From NCBI RefSeq assembly GCF_004145405.1, contig NZ_SELQ01000002.1, forward strand, positions 248,001 through 312,000: DNA of 64,000 bases, written 5' to 3'. The notes beneath the pieces are model-generated. The model was given only the letters and a program-made list of their open reading frames with translations. It was not told the origin of the DNA and did not search any database. The position numbers and the translations under genes were made by a program. The DNA is from Salipiger sp. IMCC34102. Its GTDB lineage: Bacteria; Pseudomonadota; Alphaproteobacteria; Rhodobacterales; Rhodobacteraceae. Position 1 is the stretch's first letter. Every line of letters begins with the position of its first letter. Below, in pieces: positions 9,501 through 17,913 of the stretch.

Positions 9501-9647
9501 GTAGCGGGCGCTGACGTTGATCGTGGTGGGTGCGATCTGCGGATACTGCTCGATCGGCAGGTTCCAAAGGCTGATCGCGCCCATGAGCATGACGAAGATC
9601 GCGATGACCTAGGCGAAGACGGGGCGATGAATGAAGAACTGTGCCAT
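6540..9647 (-). pseudogene. AcrB-like RND efflux permease interrupted by TAG at codon 13
   Basis: From ATG at 9647 the frame begins MAQFFIHRPVFA, then TAG (9609-9611), then VIAIFVMLMGAISLW and about 1,000 further residues of an intact hydrophobe/amphiphile RND pump. In AcrB the equivalent string is RPIFAWVIA, so the amber replaces the conserved Trp13. The rest is complete: 12 membrane helices, two large periplasmic loops, and the proton-relay string GLLVDDAIVVVEN in helix 4. The usual helix-10 lysine is arginine (GLAARNAILIVEF). Translation could restart at the Met codons at 9590 or 9584, but that would remove the first part of helix 1. The adaptor gene ends seven bases upstream. No outer-membrane channel gene is adjacent. 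Confidence 0.88.
9609..9611 (-). other. In-frame amber codon (TGG to TAG) in the RND permease
   Basis: On the plus strand CTAGG occupies 9609-9613; the ancestral form CCAGG would encode the conserved Trp on the minus strand. The single change needed is C to T at 9610. Confidence 0.85.
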
Positions 9648-9654
9648 GATCCGC

Positions 9655-10809
9655 TCACTCCGCCTGGGGCGCGCCCGACGCATCGTCGCCGTCGAGGTCC
9701 TGCACGACCCCGTCCGCGTCGAGCTCCACCGGCACCGTCCGAACCTCCATCCCCGGGGCCAGGTTTGCCAGGCCATCGACGGCCAGCGCCTCACCGGCCT
9801 CCAGACCGTCGGTGACGATCCAGGCGTTCTCGTGGGTGCCGATGTCCTGCAGGACGCGCTGCTCGGCGGTGCCGTCGCTGACGACCCAGGCGGTAAGTTC
9901 ACCGGTGGTGGCGCGTTCGGCCGCCGATTGCGGCACGAGGATCGCCTGCATGGACCCCAGCGCCACCTCGGAGCGGACGAACATGCCCGGCAGGAGGATC
10001 CGGTGCGGGTTGTCGAACTGGAACCGGACCGCGCGCGCGCCCGTCGTCTCGGACACGGTCTGCCCGCTTGCGATCATCTGGCCTTCCGCCTCGTAGGTGC
10101 GGCCCGTCTCCAGCGTGAGGGTCGCGGTGATGTCCTCGTCGACCGTCACCCGAGCGTTCGAGACGTCCTCGATCAGCGACAGGATCCGCCGGGCGGGGGC
10201 GTAGATCTCGACGTCGATGGGATCGAGCTGCGTCACGGTAGCCATCGCATCCGCCTGATTGGCGGCCACCAGATCGCCCACGGACACGGCGGCGAACCCC
10301 ACGACCCCGGCGATCGGGCTGACGATGGTGGTCCGGTCCAGATCGGTCTGCGCCCGGTCCCGCGCGACGGTCGCCGATTGCAGCGTCGCGCGGGCCTGTT
10401 CGAGCGTGCTGCGCGCGGTGTCCACCTGCGCCTGGCTGACACCCGTGCCTGCCAATTGCTCGGAGCGCTGCAAGGTCGCCTCGGCCTCGCGGATGCCGGC
10501 CTGGGCCGAGGCCAGATCGGCCTCCGCCGCCGCAAGATCCGCCTCGAAGCTGTCGGGGTCGATCCGGAAGAGCGGTGTGCCCGCCTCGACCGGGGTATCG
10601 GGCTGGTAGAGGATCTCGGTCACCATGCCGCCCACCCGCGGCCTGATCCCGACCTGGGCCGCGGCAATGGCCCGCCCCGGTTCGACCAGCGTCCGAGGGA
10701 TTTCGCGCATCTCGAGCGTGATCACCCCGACGGCGGGCGGCGGCATCTGCGCCTGGGCAGACGTGGCAAACGCGGCAACCAACATAAGGGGCCAGGGACG
10801 CAGACGCAT
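9655..10809 (-). CDS. RND efflux periplasmic adaptor (membrane fusion protein)
   Basis: A 384-residue AcrA/MexA-type adaptor that links the inner-membrane pump to an outer-membrane channel. Residues 1-20 form a signal peptide ending in SAQAQ; there is no lipobox. The lipoyl halves flank a long alpha-hairpin rich in Ala, Glu and Gln (about residues 95-160, with EATLQRSEQLAGTGVSQAQV), followed by beta-barrel and membrane-proximal domains. The acidic C-terminal tail is probably disordered. It is divergent from a TetR gene across a 109-base promoter region with a clear dyad, and is seven bases from the permease start. Confidence 0.93.
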   Translation of the reverse strand: MRLRPWPLMLVAAFATSAQAQMPPPAVGVITLEMREIPRTLVEPGRAIAAAQVGIRPRVGGMVTEILYQPDTPVEAGTPLFRIDPDSFEADLAAAEADLASAQAGIREAEATLQRSEQLAGTGVSQAQVDTARSTLEQARATLQSATVARDRAQTDLDRTTIVSPIAGVVGFAAVSVGDLVAANQADAMATVTQLDPIDVEIYAPARRILSLIEDVSNARVTVDEDITATLTLETGRTYEAEGQMIASGQTVSETTGARAVRFQFDNPHRILLPGMFVRSEVALGSMQAILVPQSAAERATTGELTAWVVSDGTAEQRVLQDIGTHENAWIVTDGLEAGEALAVDGLANLAPGMEVRTVPVELDADGVVQDLDGDDASGAPQAE

Positions 10810-10870
10810 GGGAAACCTCGTTCACTCGGGCGCGGGCGCCTTGCCCGCTTTCGGGCGGACCTTGCATAGA

Positions 10871-10887
10871 ATTGCATGGAGTGCAAT
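10871..10887. promoter_or_regulatory. Candidate TetR operator dyad
   Basis: A perfect inverted repeat ATTGCA-TGGAG-TGCAAT. Additional half-sites (TTGCAT at 10862 and TTGCA at 10893) flank it. It lies between the adaptor start (10809, minus) and the tetR start (10919, plus), the expected site for a regulator controlling both itself and the pump. Confidence 0.65.
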
Positions 10888-10918
10888 TATCGTTGCACGG
10901 GATGGAGGAGATTTGATC

Positions 10919-11512
10919 ATGACCGATGACGCCGGCGCAGAACTGCACGGCAAGCGCGCCCGGACCGCTCGCGCGATCCACCATGCCACGCTCGACCTCG
11001 CGGTGGACCATGGCCTGGACGCTGTCACGGTCGACACGATCGCCGAACGGGCCGGGATCAGCCGACGGACGTTCTTCAATTATTTCAAAAACAAGGAAGA
11101 GGCGCTCGCCGGGCCTCGAACGCGGCAACTGGGCACGGCGTTCGATTGGTTCGCCACCTCGCAGGGGCCGCTCTTGCCGGATCTGCAGCGGCTCATTCGA
11201 CAGATCGTCCTCGATGCGCGGCCCGAGCATGTGCCGATCCGCAACATCGGCCGGATCGTCAAGGCCGCGCCGGAACTGCAGCCGCTGTTTTCCGACCTGA
11301 TCGACGGTTTCGCTTCGGAACTGACGCCGCTTCTGGCACGTCGCCTCGACGCGCGTCGCAAGCTTGTCGCGCCGCTGCTGGCGCGCGCGGTCGGTCATGC
11401 CATTGCGCTGTCGTTCCAAGGCTGGACGATGGGGGACGAAAGCTCCATCGAGCATATCGCCGAGACTGCGGGCGAGAGAATCCGGTTGCTGCACGAGGCG
11501 CTGTCCGCCTGA
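10919..11512 (+). CDS. TetR-family regulator, likely repressor of the first RND locus
   Basis: A 197-residue TetR protein. The N-terminal helix-turn-helix spans about residues 15-60 and contains TVDTIAERAGISRRTFFNYF followed by KNKEEAL, the canonical end of the DNA-binding domain. The remaining residues form the ligand-binding helical domain. ATG at 10919 has a strong GGAGGAG site. Divergent orientation to the adaptor and the dyad at 10871 suggest that it represses the adaptor-permease operon and itself. The ligand is unknown. Confidence 0.93.
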   Translation: MTDDAGAELHGKRARTARAIHHATLDLAVDHGLDAVTVDTIAERAGISRRTFFNYFKNKEEALAGPRTRQLGTAFDWFATSQGPLLPDLQRLIRQIVLDARPEHVPIRNIGRIVKAAPELQPLFSDLIDGFASELTPLLARRLDARRKLVAPLLARAVGHAIALSFQGWTMGDESSIEHIAETAGERIRLLHEALSA

Positions 11513-11620
11513 TCGTCCAAAGCTGCCCGCCCGCTCAGCGCGCCCTCCTCAGGTCAGGGCAAAGCGGACACGACGCCCTTGCATCGCGGGGCCACCGGCT
11601 GGAGGGAGAACGACGTCACC

Positions 11621-12286
11621 TTAGGATGCAGGCGCCGTATGGCCGTGGAGGAAGATCTCGATTGCGCGAGCCAGCACCGCTTCGGTCTCCGCCCTGTCCG
11701 ACGGGTCCTGCATCATGGCGCGGTGCAGCGTCGGCATCACCGTCATCGACAAGAAGACCTGCGCATCGCGGTTCAACCGCTCCGGCGAGACTGCACCCGT
11801 CGCGTTGACATGCGCCAGGCTGCGCATGACGACCGCCACCGTGCGGCGGGATTGTTCCCGACGCAGCTTGGCCAGCTCCGGGAAATCCTGCGCCATGTCC
11901 ATCGCCATGCGCTCCATCGCGATCGTGTCCCGGTCGAGCCCGAAGGCGACCAACTGCCATCCCAAGGTCAGGAGAACCTGGTAGGGCGTTCCTTCCGGAT
12001 CGGCTGCCGCCTCGAGTTCGCTCAAGGTCTCGTGCCCGAGTTGTCGCGCCACGCCCAGAAACAAATCAGCCTTCGACCCGCACCGGGAATAGACGGTCCG
12101 TTTTGACACGCCCGCTTCCGACGCGACCTGGTCCATCGATGTCCGGTCAAACCCCTGTGTCACGAAGAGCCTGCGGGCCGCGTTCATGATCGCCTCGCCG
12201 ATCTGGTGCGCTTCCACGGCCGTAGGTCGCCCGGGGCGTACCGACGTGCGTGTGGCGTCCTCGTCAGGTTTCGACTTGTCACTCAC
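11621..12286 (-). CDS. TetR-family regulator, likely repressor of the second RND locus
   Basis: A 221-residue TetR protein starting with GTG at 12286. The helix-turn-helix includes SMDQVASEAGVSKRTVYSR, with CGSKADLF where most relatives have a His/Tyr-Phe-x-SK pattern. The C-terminal part resembles AefR/AcrR-like TetR_C domains. It is divergent from the second adaptor gene and converges on the first tetR gene with about 108 bases of non-coding sequence between them. The 5' region has an inverted repeat at 12301-12316. Confidence 0.92.
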   Translation of the reverse strand: MSDKSKPDEDATRTSVRPGRPTAVEAHQIGEAIMNAARRLFVTQGFDRTSMDQVASEAGVSKRTVYSRCGSKADLFLGVARQLGHETLSELEAAADPEGTPYQVLLTLGWQLVAFGLDRDTIAMERMAMDMAQDFPELAKLRREQSRRTVAVVMRSLAHVNATGAVSPERLNRDAQVFLSMTVMPTLHRAMMQDPSDRAETEAVLARAIEIFLHGHTAPAS

Positions 12287-12300
12287 GCCGGTTTCCTATG

Positions 12301-12316
12301 TATACTTCACGGTATA
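12301..12316. promoter_or_regulatory. Candidate operator for the second TetR regulator
   Basis: Inverted repeat TATAC-TTCACG-GTATA, 15 bases before the GTG start of the tetR gene and about 60 bases before the adaptor start. The AT-rich arms could also hold -10 boxes of the divergent promoters. The dyad is short, so this is tentative. Confidence 0.45.
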
Positions 12317-12378
12317 GTTTCATAAACGCCCGCCTTGGGCAATCGCGTCGTGCGGCACTGTCGCTCTGGAGGTCCCCC

Positions 12379-13449
12379 TTGCGCACATCTTTCCTGCGTC
12401 TCCTTGCAATCGGCCTGTCCTCCGGATCATGGCTTCTCGGCGTGGCGGTCGTCCCGGCATATGCTCAGGACTCGACCCGCCCGGTCAAGATCGTCAAGCT
12501 TGCCCCCGAAACGGTCGTCTAGCAGCGCAGCTTCCCCGGACAGGTGCGCGCCTTGCAGACCGTCGAACTTGCGTTCCAGGTCGGTGGCCAGATCGACACC
12601 CTGCCCGTGGTCGAAGGAGATATCCTGGAGGAAGGCGACGTGGTCGCATCCCTCGAACGGACCGGATTCGAACGCACCTTGCGGCAGGCCGAGATCACCC
12701 TCTCTCAGGATCAGCAGGATTTGGACAGGTTCGAGCAACTTTCGGGAACCGGCGTGCCCCGATCCGAAGTGAGCGCGGCCACCACGCGGGTCGATTTGTC
12801 GCGCGTCGCCGTCGAGGAGGCCGAGGCCGCGCTGCAGGATGCGACCTTGCATGCCCCGTTCGATGCGCTGGTGGCGCGCCGCATGGTGGCGAATTACACG
12901 ACCGTTTCCGCGGGGCAGCCCGTGGTCCGGCTGCACGACATGTCGCAGGTCCTCATCGACATCAACATCCCCGAGGTGCTGGTCGGCGCGACGCAGGACG
13001 GGTCGACCACCTTTACCGCGACGTTCCCGGGCCGGAACCGGACCTATCCGCTGTCGATCCAGGAGTTCGAGGCGGAAAGCGCCGACGTCGGCCAGACCTT
13101 CCGCCTGTCGTTGCGGATCGACAGCGACAACGCCTCCGGCATCCTGCCCGGCGCGTCGGCCATGGTGTTGATCGAGCATCAGGCCGACTCGCGTCAAATG
13201 GTCATCCTGCCGCCCGAGGCCCTGGTCTATGCCCCCGACGGCTCTGCGCAGGTGTTCGTCTTCGAACCCGATGCAGAGACCGAGGGCGCGGGTCGGGTGA
13301 CCTTGACCCCGGTCGAGATCCGGCTGCGCGACGATGCCCATGTCGAGCTGATCGACGGCCCTGCCCCGGGCACCGAGATCGTGGCCGCCGGTGCTACGAT
13401 GATCGAAGACGGACAGACGGTCCGCCGCTTCACCGGGCTTGGAGAGTAG
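12379..13449 (+). pseudogene. RND efflux adaptor interrupted by TAG at codon 48
   Basis: The frame starts at TTG 12379, after a GGAGG site, with a signal peptide of about 30 residues ending in AYAQ. It reads through PVKIVKLAPETVV, meets TAG at 12520-12522, and continues in the same frame with QRSFPGQVRALQTVELAF to TAG at 13447-13449. The whole would be about 355 residues, normal for an RND adaptor: lipoyl region, hairpin (QLSGTGVPRSEV), barrel and membrane-proximal domains. Removal of the amber (CAG or TGG to TAG) would restore it. A GTG at 12544 could only start a product lacking the signal peptide. The permease gene follows by four bases. Confidence 0.88.
12520..12522 (+). other. In-frame amber codon in the second RND adaptor
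   Basis: TAG in the frame shared by the signal peptide upstream and the adaptor body downstream. Either Gln (CAG) or Trp (TGG) could be the ancestral codon. No insertion or deletion is needed to join the two parts. Confidence 0.85.
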
Positions 13450-13453
13450 GCTT

Positions 13454-16400
13454 ATGTTTTCCATCGCGCGCGCGTCGATCGACAAGGCCCTCATCACCTG
13501 GATTCTCATGCTGGGCTGCCTTGTGGGCGGTATCTGGGGATTCTCCACGATCGGTCGGCTCGAAGACCCGGCCTTCTCGATCAAGACGGCGGTGGTCATC
13601 ACGTCCTACCCGGGCGCATCCGCCGAACAGGTCGCGCGCGAGGTGTCCGAACCGCTGGAATCGGCCATCCAGCAGATAGCGGAGGTCGACGTGATCTCTT
13701 CCGTGAACACCCGCGGGATGAGCCGGATCACGGTGGACGTGGAATCGACCTTCGGACCGGACGAGCTGCCATTGATCTGGGAAACCCTGCGCAACCGCGT
13801 GAACGAAGCCCGCGGGGACTTGCCGCAGAACGCCAGCGCGCCTTTCGTGAACGACGCCTTCGGGGATGTCTACGGGCTGTTCTACGCGGTGACGGCGCCC
13901 GGTTTCAGCGATGCCGAGATCCACGATATCGCCACCTATATCCGGCGCGAGTTGCTGGTGGTGGAGGGCGTGGCGGACGTGGTCCTCGACGGGCTGCCGC
14001 AGGAGGCAATCTACGTCGAGCCGCATCCCGCGATCCTTGCCAACCTCAACCTGCCTGCGTCCGCGGTCAGCGGGGCGGTCGCCTCCGCCGACACGGTCAA
14101 TCCCGCGGGTTCCGTCACGCAAGACGGCGCACGCCGGGCAATCGCACCCCCGGTCGGGTCCGGCACGGTCGAGAACATCAGCAACCTGACCCTGGGCGTG
14201 GGCGGACGGGTCGTGTCGTTGCAGGATTTCGCGACCGTCAGCCGGGCGCGCGTGAGCGAGCGCAGCAAGCTGATCCGCTTCGAAGGACAGGAAGCCTTCA
14301 CCATCGGTGTCTCGGCGCTGGCCTCCCTGAACGTGGTGGACGTGGGCAACCGGGTCGACGAGAACCTGGCCCGGATTTTCCAGACCCTGCCGCAGGGGGT
14401 CGAACTCCACTCGGTCTACCAGCAACACGTCGTGGTCGACGAGGCCTCGAACAACTTCCTGTTCAGCCTGGCCCTGTCGGTCGTGATCGTCGTGGTGGTG
14501 CTGGGTCTGTTCATGGGGTGGCGATCGGCGGTCGTCGTGGGGACCACGTTGCTCTTGACGGTGGTGGGAACGCTCTTTTTCATGGCGATTTTCGGGATCG
14601 ACATGCAACGCATCAGCCTGGGCGCGCTGATCATCGCCATGGGCATGCTGGTCGACAACGCCATCGTCGTGGCGGACGGGATGCAGATCGACATGGCAAA
14701 GGGCACGCCGTCGCGCGATGCCGCCGAAGATGTCGCGAGCAAGACGCAGATCCCCCTCCTGGGGGCCACGATCATCGGGATCCTCGCCTTCTCGGGGATC
14801 GGGCTGAGCCCGGATTCCACCGGCGAGTTCCTGTTCTCGCTCTTTGCGGTGGTGGGAATCTCGCTTTTGCTGTCGTGGCTCCTGGCCGTGACGGTGACGC
14901 CGCTTCTGGGCCACTACCTGTTCAAGCAGGGCAAGGCCGGCGACCCCGATCCCGGCACGGGCCGGTTCCTGTCGGCCTACGGCGCGATGCTGCGCGGCGC
15001 CATTCGGTTCCGCTGGCTGGTCGTGGCGGCGCTCATCGGGACCACGGTGGCCTGCGTGATCGGCTTCGGCCAGGTCAAGCAGCAGTTCTTTCTCAACAGC
15101 AACACGCCGATCTTCTTCGTCCACTACAAGTTGCCGCAGGGCACCGACCTCGAGACGACCTCGGCAGACCTCGCGCTGGTCGAGGATTGGCTTGAGACCC
15201 GCCCCGAGGTCGTGTCCAGCGCGACCTTCGTCGGCGGGAGGGCCTCGCGTTTCATGCTGACCTACCAGTCAGAGGACCCTGCCCCGTCCTACGGGCAGAT
15301 GATCATTCGCGCCCGCTCGCTCGATGCGATCACGGCATTGCGCCGGGATCTCGACGTCTTCGGGGCCGACCAGCTTCCGGGCGGCGAGTTCCGGACCGAG
15401 CAACTGGTCTTCGGGCCAGGTGGAGGCACGCCGATCCAGGCACGGTTCTCCGGACCGGACCCGGTCGTTCTGCGTGAGCTGGCCGAAGAGGCCCGCGCCC
15501 TGATGTTGGAGCACGGGCCGGACCTGCGTAACATCCGCACCAACTGGTTCGAGCAAGAGATGGTGATGCGCCCGCTCTACGCCGACAACCGCGCGCAGGC
15601 CGCCGGCATCGCCCGCGAGGATATCTCGGACACGCTGAAGATGGCGACCGAGGGACTTTCGGCCGGTATCTACCAGGAAGGCGCGCGCCAGATCCCGATC
15701 ATCATGCGCACGCCCGATTTCGGACTGGATCGAAGCGAACGGCTGATGGACGTGCAGATCTATTCAGAGCCAAGCCAGACCTATCTTCCGATCTCGCAGG
15801 TCGTGGATGGTTTCTCGCCCGAGATCCACAACTCGGTGGTCGAGCGACGCAACCGTATGCTGACGCTGACGGTGCAGTCGGGAATTACTCAAGGCGCGAA
15901 CGCCTCCAACGTGCTTCTGCAGATCCAGCCACACCTCGAGGCGATGGAGATCCCGCCGGGCTACAAGTTCGAATGGGGCGGCGAATACGAAAGCCAGCAG
16001 GACGCGCAGGGCAATCTTGGCAAGGTGCTGCCGGTGTCGCTGCTAGCGATGATCGTGACCTCGGTGCTCTTGTTCGGACGGTTGCGGCAGCCCTTGCTGA
16101 TCTGGCTGTTGGTGCCCATGGCGATCAACGGGGCGGCCATCGCGCTGCTGGCGACCGGCATGCCTTTCTCCTTCACCGCGCTGCTCGGCCTGCTCAGCCT
16201 GTCGGGCATGCTGATCAAGAACGGCATCGTCCTGGTCGAGGAGATCGACATCGTGCGCGGCGAAGGGGTTCGCATGGAGGAGGCCATCGTGCGCGCCTCC
16301 ACCAGCCGTGTGCGCCCGGTGGTCCTGGCCGCGGCGACGACCATCCTCGGGATGATCCCGCTTCTTTGGGATGCATTCTTTGCCTCCATGGCCGTGACGA

Positions 16401-16507
16401 TCATGGGGGGACTGGGGTTTGCCTCCATCCTCACCCTCGTCGCGGCCCCGGTCTTCTACTACCTCTTCTTCTATCCCGAGCGCCGTACCGAAGCGGCAAC
16501 TGCCTGA
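13454..16507 (+). CDS. RND efflux permease, second locus
   Basis: A 1,017-residue inner-membrane RND transporter, complete in length. The N-terminus (MFSIARASIDKALITW) enters helix 1; PAFSIKTAVVITSYPGASAE starts the first periplasmic loop. Helix 4 has GMLVDNAIVVADGM, with Asp-Asn rather than the Asp-Asp of AcrB, as seen in this adaptor-linked subgroup; helix 10 keeps its lysine (GMLIKNGIVLVEE). The second loop and C-terminal helices are normal. The ATG lies four bases after the stop of the amber-bearing adaptor with GGAGAG in the overlap region. If the adaptor is dead, this pump may be stranded. Confidence 0.93.
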   Translation: MFSIARASIDKALITWILMLGCLVGGIWGFSTIGRLEDPAFSIKTAVVITSYPGASAEQVAREVSEPLESAIQQIAEVDVISSVNTRGMSRITVDVESTFGPDELPLIWETLRNRVNEARGDLPQNASAPFVNDAFGDVYGLFYAVTAPGFSDAEIHDIATYIRRELLVVEGVADVVLDGLPQEAIYVEPHPAILANLNLPASAVSGAVASADTVNPAGSVTQDGARRAIAPPVGSGTVENISNLTLGVGGRVVSLQDFATVSRARVSERSKLIRFEGQEAFTIGVSALASLNVVDVGNRVDENLARIFQTLPQGVELHSVYQQHVVVDEASNNFLFSLALSVVIVVVVLGLFMGWRSAVVVGTTLLLTVVGTLFFMAIFGIDMQRISLGALIIAMGMLVDNAIVVADGMQIDMAKGTPSRDAAEDVASKTQIPLLGATIIGILAFSGIGLSPDSTGEFLFSLFAVVGISLLLSWLLAVTVTPLLGHYLFKQGKAGDPDPGTGRFLSAYGAMLRGAIRFRWLVVAALIGTTVACVIGFGQVKQQFFLNSNTPIFFVHYKLPQGTDLETTSADLALVEDWLETRPEVVSSATFVGGRASRFMLTYQSEDPAPSYGQMIIRARSLDAITALRRDLDVFGADQLPGGEFRTEQLVFGPGGGTPIQARFSGPDPVVLRELAEEARALMLEHGPDLRNIRTNWFEQEMVMRPLYADNRAQAAGIAREDISDTLKMATEGLSAGIYQEGARQIPIIMRTPDFGLDRSERLMDVQIYSEPSQTYLPISQVVDGFSPEIHNSVVERRNRMLTLTVQSGITQGANASNVLLQIQPHLEAMEIPPGYKFEWGGEYESQQDAQGNLGKVLPVSLLAMIVTSVLLFGRLRQPLLIWLLVPMAINGAAIALLATGMPFSFTALLGLLSLSGMLIKNGIVLVEEIDIVRGEGVRMEEAIVRASTSRVRPVVLAAATTILGMIPLLWDAFFASMAVTIMGGLGFASILTLVAAPVFYYLFFYPERRTEAATA

Positions 16508-16570
16508 CTGCGCGCAAATCGACGTGGTCCCGCTACAAGGGCGGGGCCTGATCGGAATGATGGAGGGAAC

Positions 16571-16647
<77 letters not shown>

Positions 16648-16656
16648 GTTGGCGCT

Positions 16657-16685
16657 GCTATATCCAACGGGGCGTCGACCCGCAA
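16657..16685 (-). promoter_or_regulatory. Candidate promoter of tRNA-Arg
   Basis: On the minus strand TTGCGG (16685-16680) and TATAGC (16662-16657) are 17 bases apart; the tRNA begins nine bases after the -10 box. Confidence 0.45.
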
Positions 16686-16692
16686 CGGCAAA

Positions 16693-17913
16693 TCAGGCGA
16701 AAAGCTCGTGGCAAAGCTCCAGCGCCTCGACCAGCGTGTCGACTTCGGCCCGCGTGTTGTAGACCCCGAAGGACGCGCGGCAGGTCGCCGTCTCGCCCAG
16801 GTGGTCCATCAGCGGCATGGCGCAATGAGAGCCCGCGCGCACCGCGACGCCCTTCTTGTCCAGCACGGTCGAGATGTCGTGCGCGTGGGCCGCGCCCTCG
16901 ATCGCGAAGGAGAAGATCGCGCCCTTGTCGCCCGCGCGGCCCTGCACCCGCAGCCAGTTCAGACCGTAGAGCCGTTCGGCGGCATAGTCACGCAATTGGG
17001 CCTCGTGAGCGGCGATGTTCGCCATGCCGACGTCCATCATCCACTCCAGCGCCACGCCGAGGCCGATGGTGCCGACGATCCCGGGCGTGCCGGCCTCGAA
17101 CTTCATCGGGGCGTCGTTGTAGGTGATCGCATCGCGGCTGACGTCGCGGATCATGTCGCCGCCGCCGAGGAAGGGACGCATCTCGGCCATGCGGTCGGGA
17201 TGCACCCAGATCGCGCCCGATCCGGAGGGGCCGTACAGCTTGTGGCCCGTGATCGCGAAGAAGTCGCAGCCGATGTCCTGCACGTCGACGGGCATGTGCA
17301 CCGCCGATTGCGATCCGTCGACCAGCACCGGGACGCCTTGTGCGCGCGCGGCCTGGCTGATCGCCTTGACGTTCACGACCGTGCCCAGCACGTTCGACAT
17401 CTGCGTGATCGCCACCAGCTTGGTCTTCGGTCCGATGGCGTCGATCACCGCCTGCGGGTCGAGATTGCCATCGGCGTCGCAATCGACCCATTTCAGCACC
17501 ACGCCCTGCCGCTCGCGCAGGAAGTGCCAGGGGACGATGTTGGCGTGGTGTTCCATGATCGACAGGACGATCTCGTCGCCGGCCTCCAGCCGTGGTGCCG
17601 CCCAGGCGTAGGAGACCATGTTGATCCCCTCGGTCGTGCCGGAGTTCAGGATGATCTCGTCCTCGGAGGCCGCGTTGAGAAAGCGCGCGATGGTGCCGCG
17701 CACACTCTCGTAGCGGTCGGTGGCGAGGTTCGACAGGTAATGCAGCCCGCGGTGGACGTTGGAATATTCCTCCGCGTAGGCGCGGTTGACCGCGTCGAGG
17801 ACGACCTGCGGCTTCTGCGCCGAGGCACCGTTGTCGAGATAGACCAGCGGCTTGCCGTTCACCTCTCGCGACAGGATCGGGAATTGCGCGCGGATGGCGT
17901 CGACGTCGAACAT
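16693..17913 (-). CDS. sufS: SufS-type cysteine desulfurase
   Basis: A 406-residue PLP enzyme that releases sulfur from cysteine as an enzyme persulfide, handed to SufE. The PLP lysine is in FAITGHKLYGPSGSG; the catalytic cysteine is C364 in RAGSHCAMPLMDHLG, the same position as in E. coli SufS. The start MFDVDAIRAQFPILSREVNG is typical. It is the last gene of the suf operon and starts in an ATGA overlap with the upstream YIP1 gene. It ends about 45 bases before tRNA-Arg on the same strand. Confidence 0.97.
   Translation of the reverse strand: MFDVDAIRAQFPILSREVNGKPLVYLDNGASAQKPQVVLDAVNRAYAEEYSNVHRGLHYLSNLATDRYESVRGTIARFLNAASEDEIILNSGTTEGINMVSYAWAAPRLEAGDEIVLSIMEHHANIVPWHFLRERQGVVLKWVDCDADGNLDPQAVIDAIGPKTKLVAITQMSNVLGTVVNVKAISQAARAQGVPVLVDGSQSAVHMPVDVQDIGCDFFAITGHKLYGPSGSGAIWVHPDRMAEMRPFLGGGDMIRDVSRDAITYNDAPMKFEAGTPGIVGTIGLGVALEWMMDVGMANIAAHEAQLRDYAAERLYGLNWLRVQGRAGDKGAIFSFAIEGAAHAHDISTVLDKKGVAVRAGSHCAMPLMDHLGETATCRASFGVYNTRAEVDTLVEALELCHELFA

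Noticed and set aside
12250-12378. Longer N-terminus for the second adaptor
   Set aside because: It would put 43 extra residues before a clear signal peptide and cross the presumed operator; TTG 12379 has a GGAGG site.
9609-12522. The TAG codons as pyrrolysine insertion sites
   Set aside because: Pyrrolysine sites occur in methylamine methyltransferases; these are transporter components. No pyl genes are visible and TAG is the normal stop of several genes here, with prfA intact.
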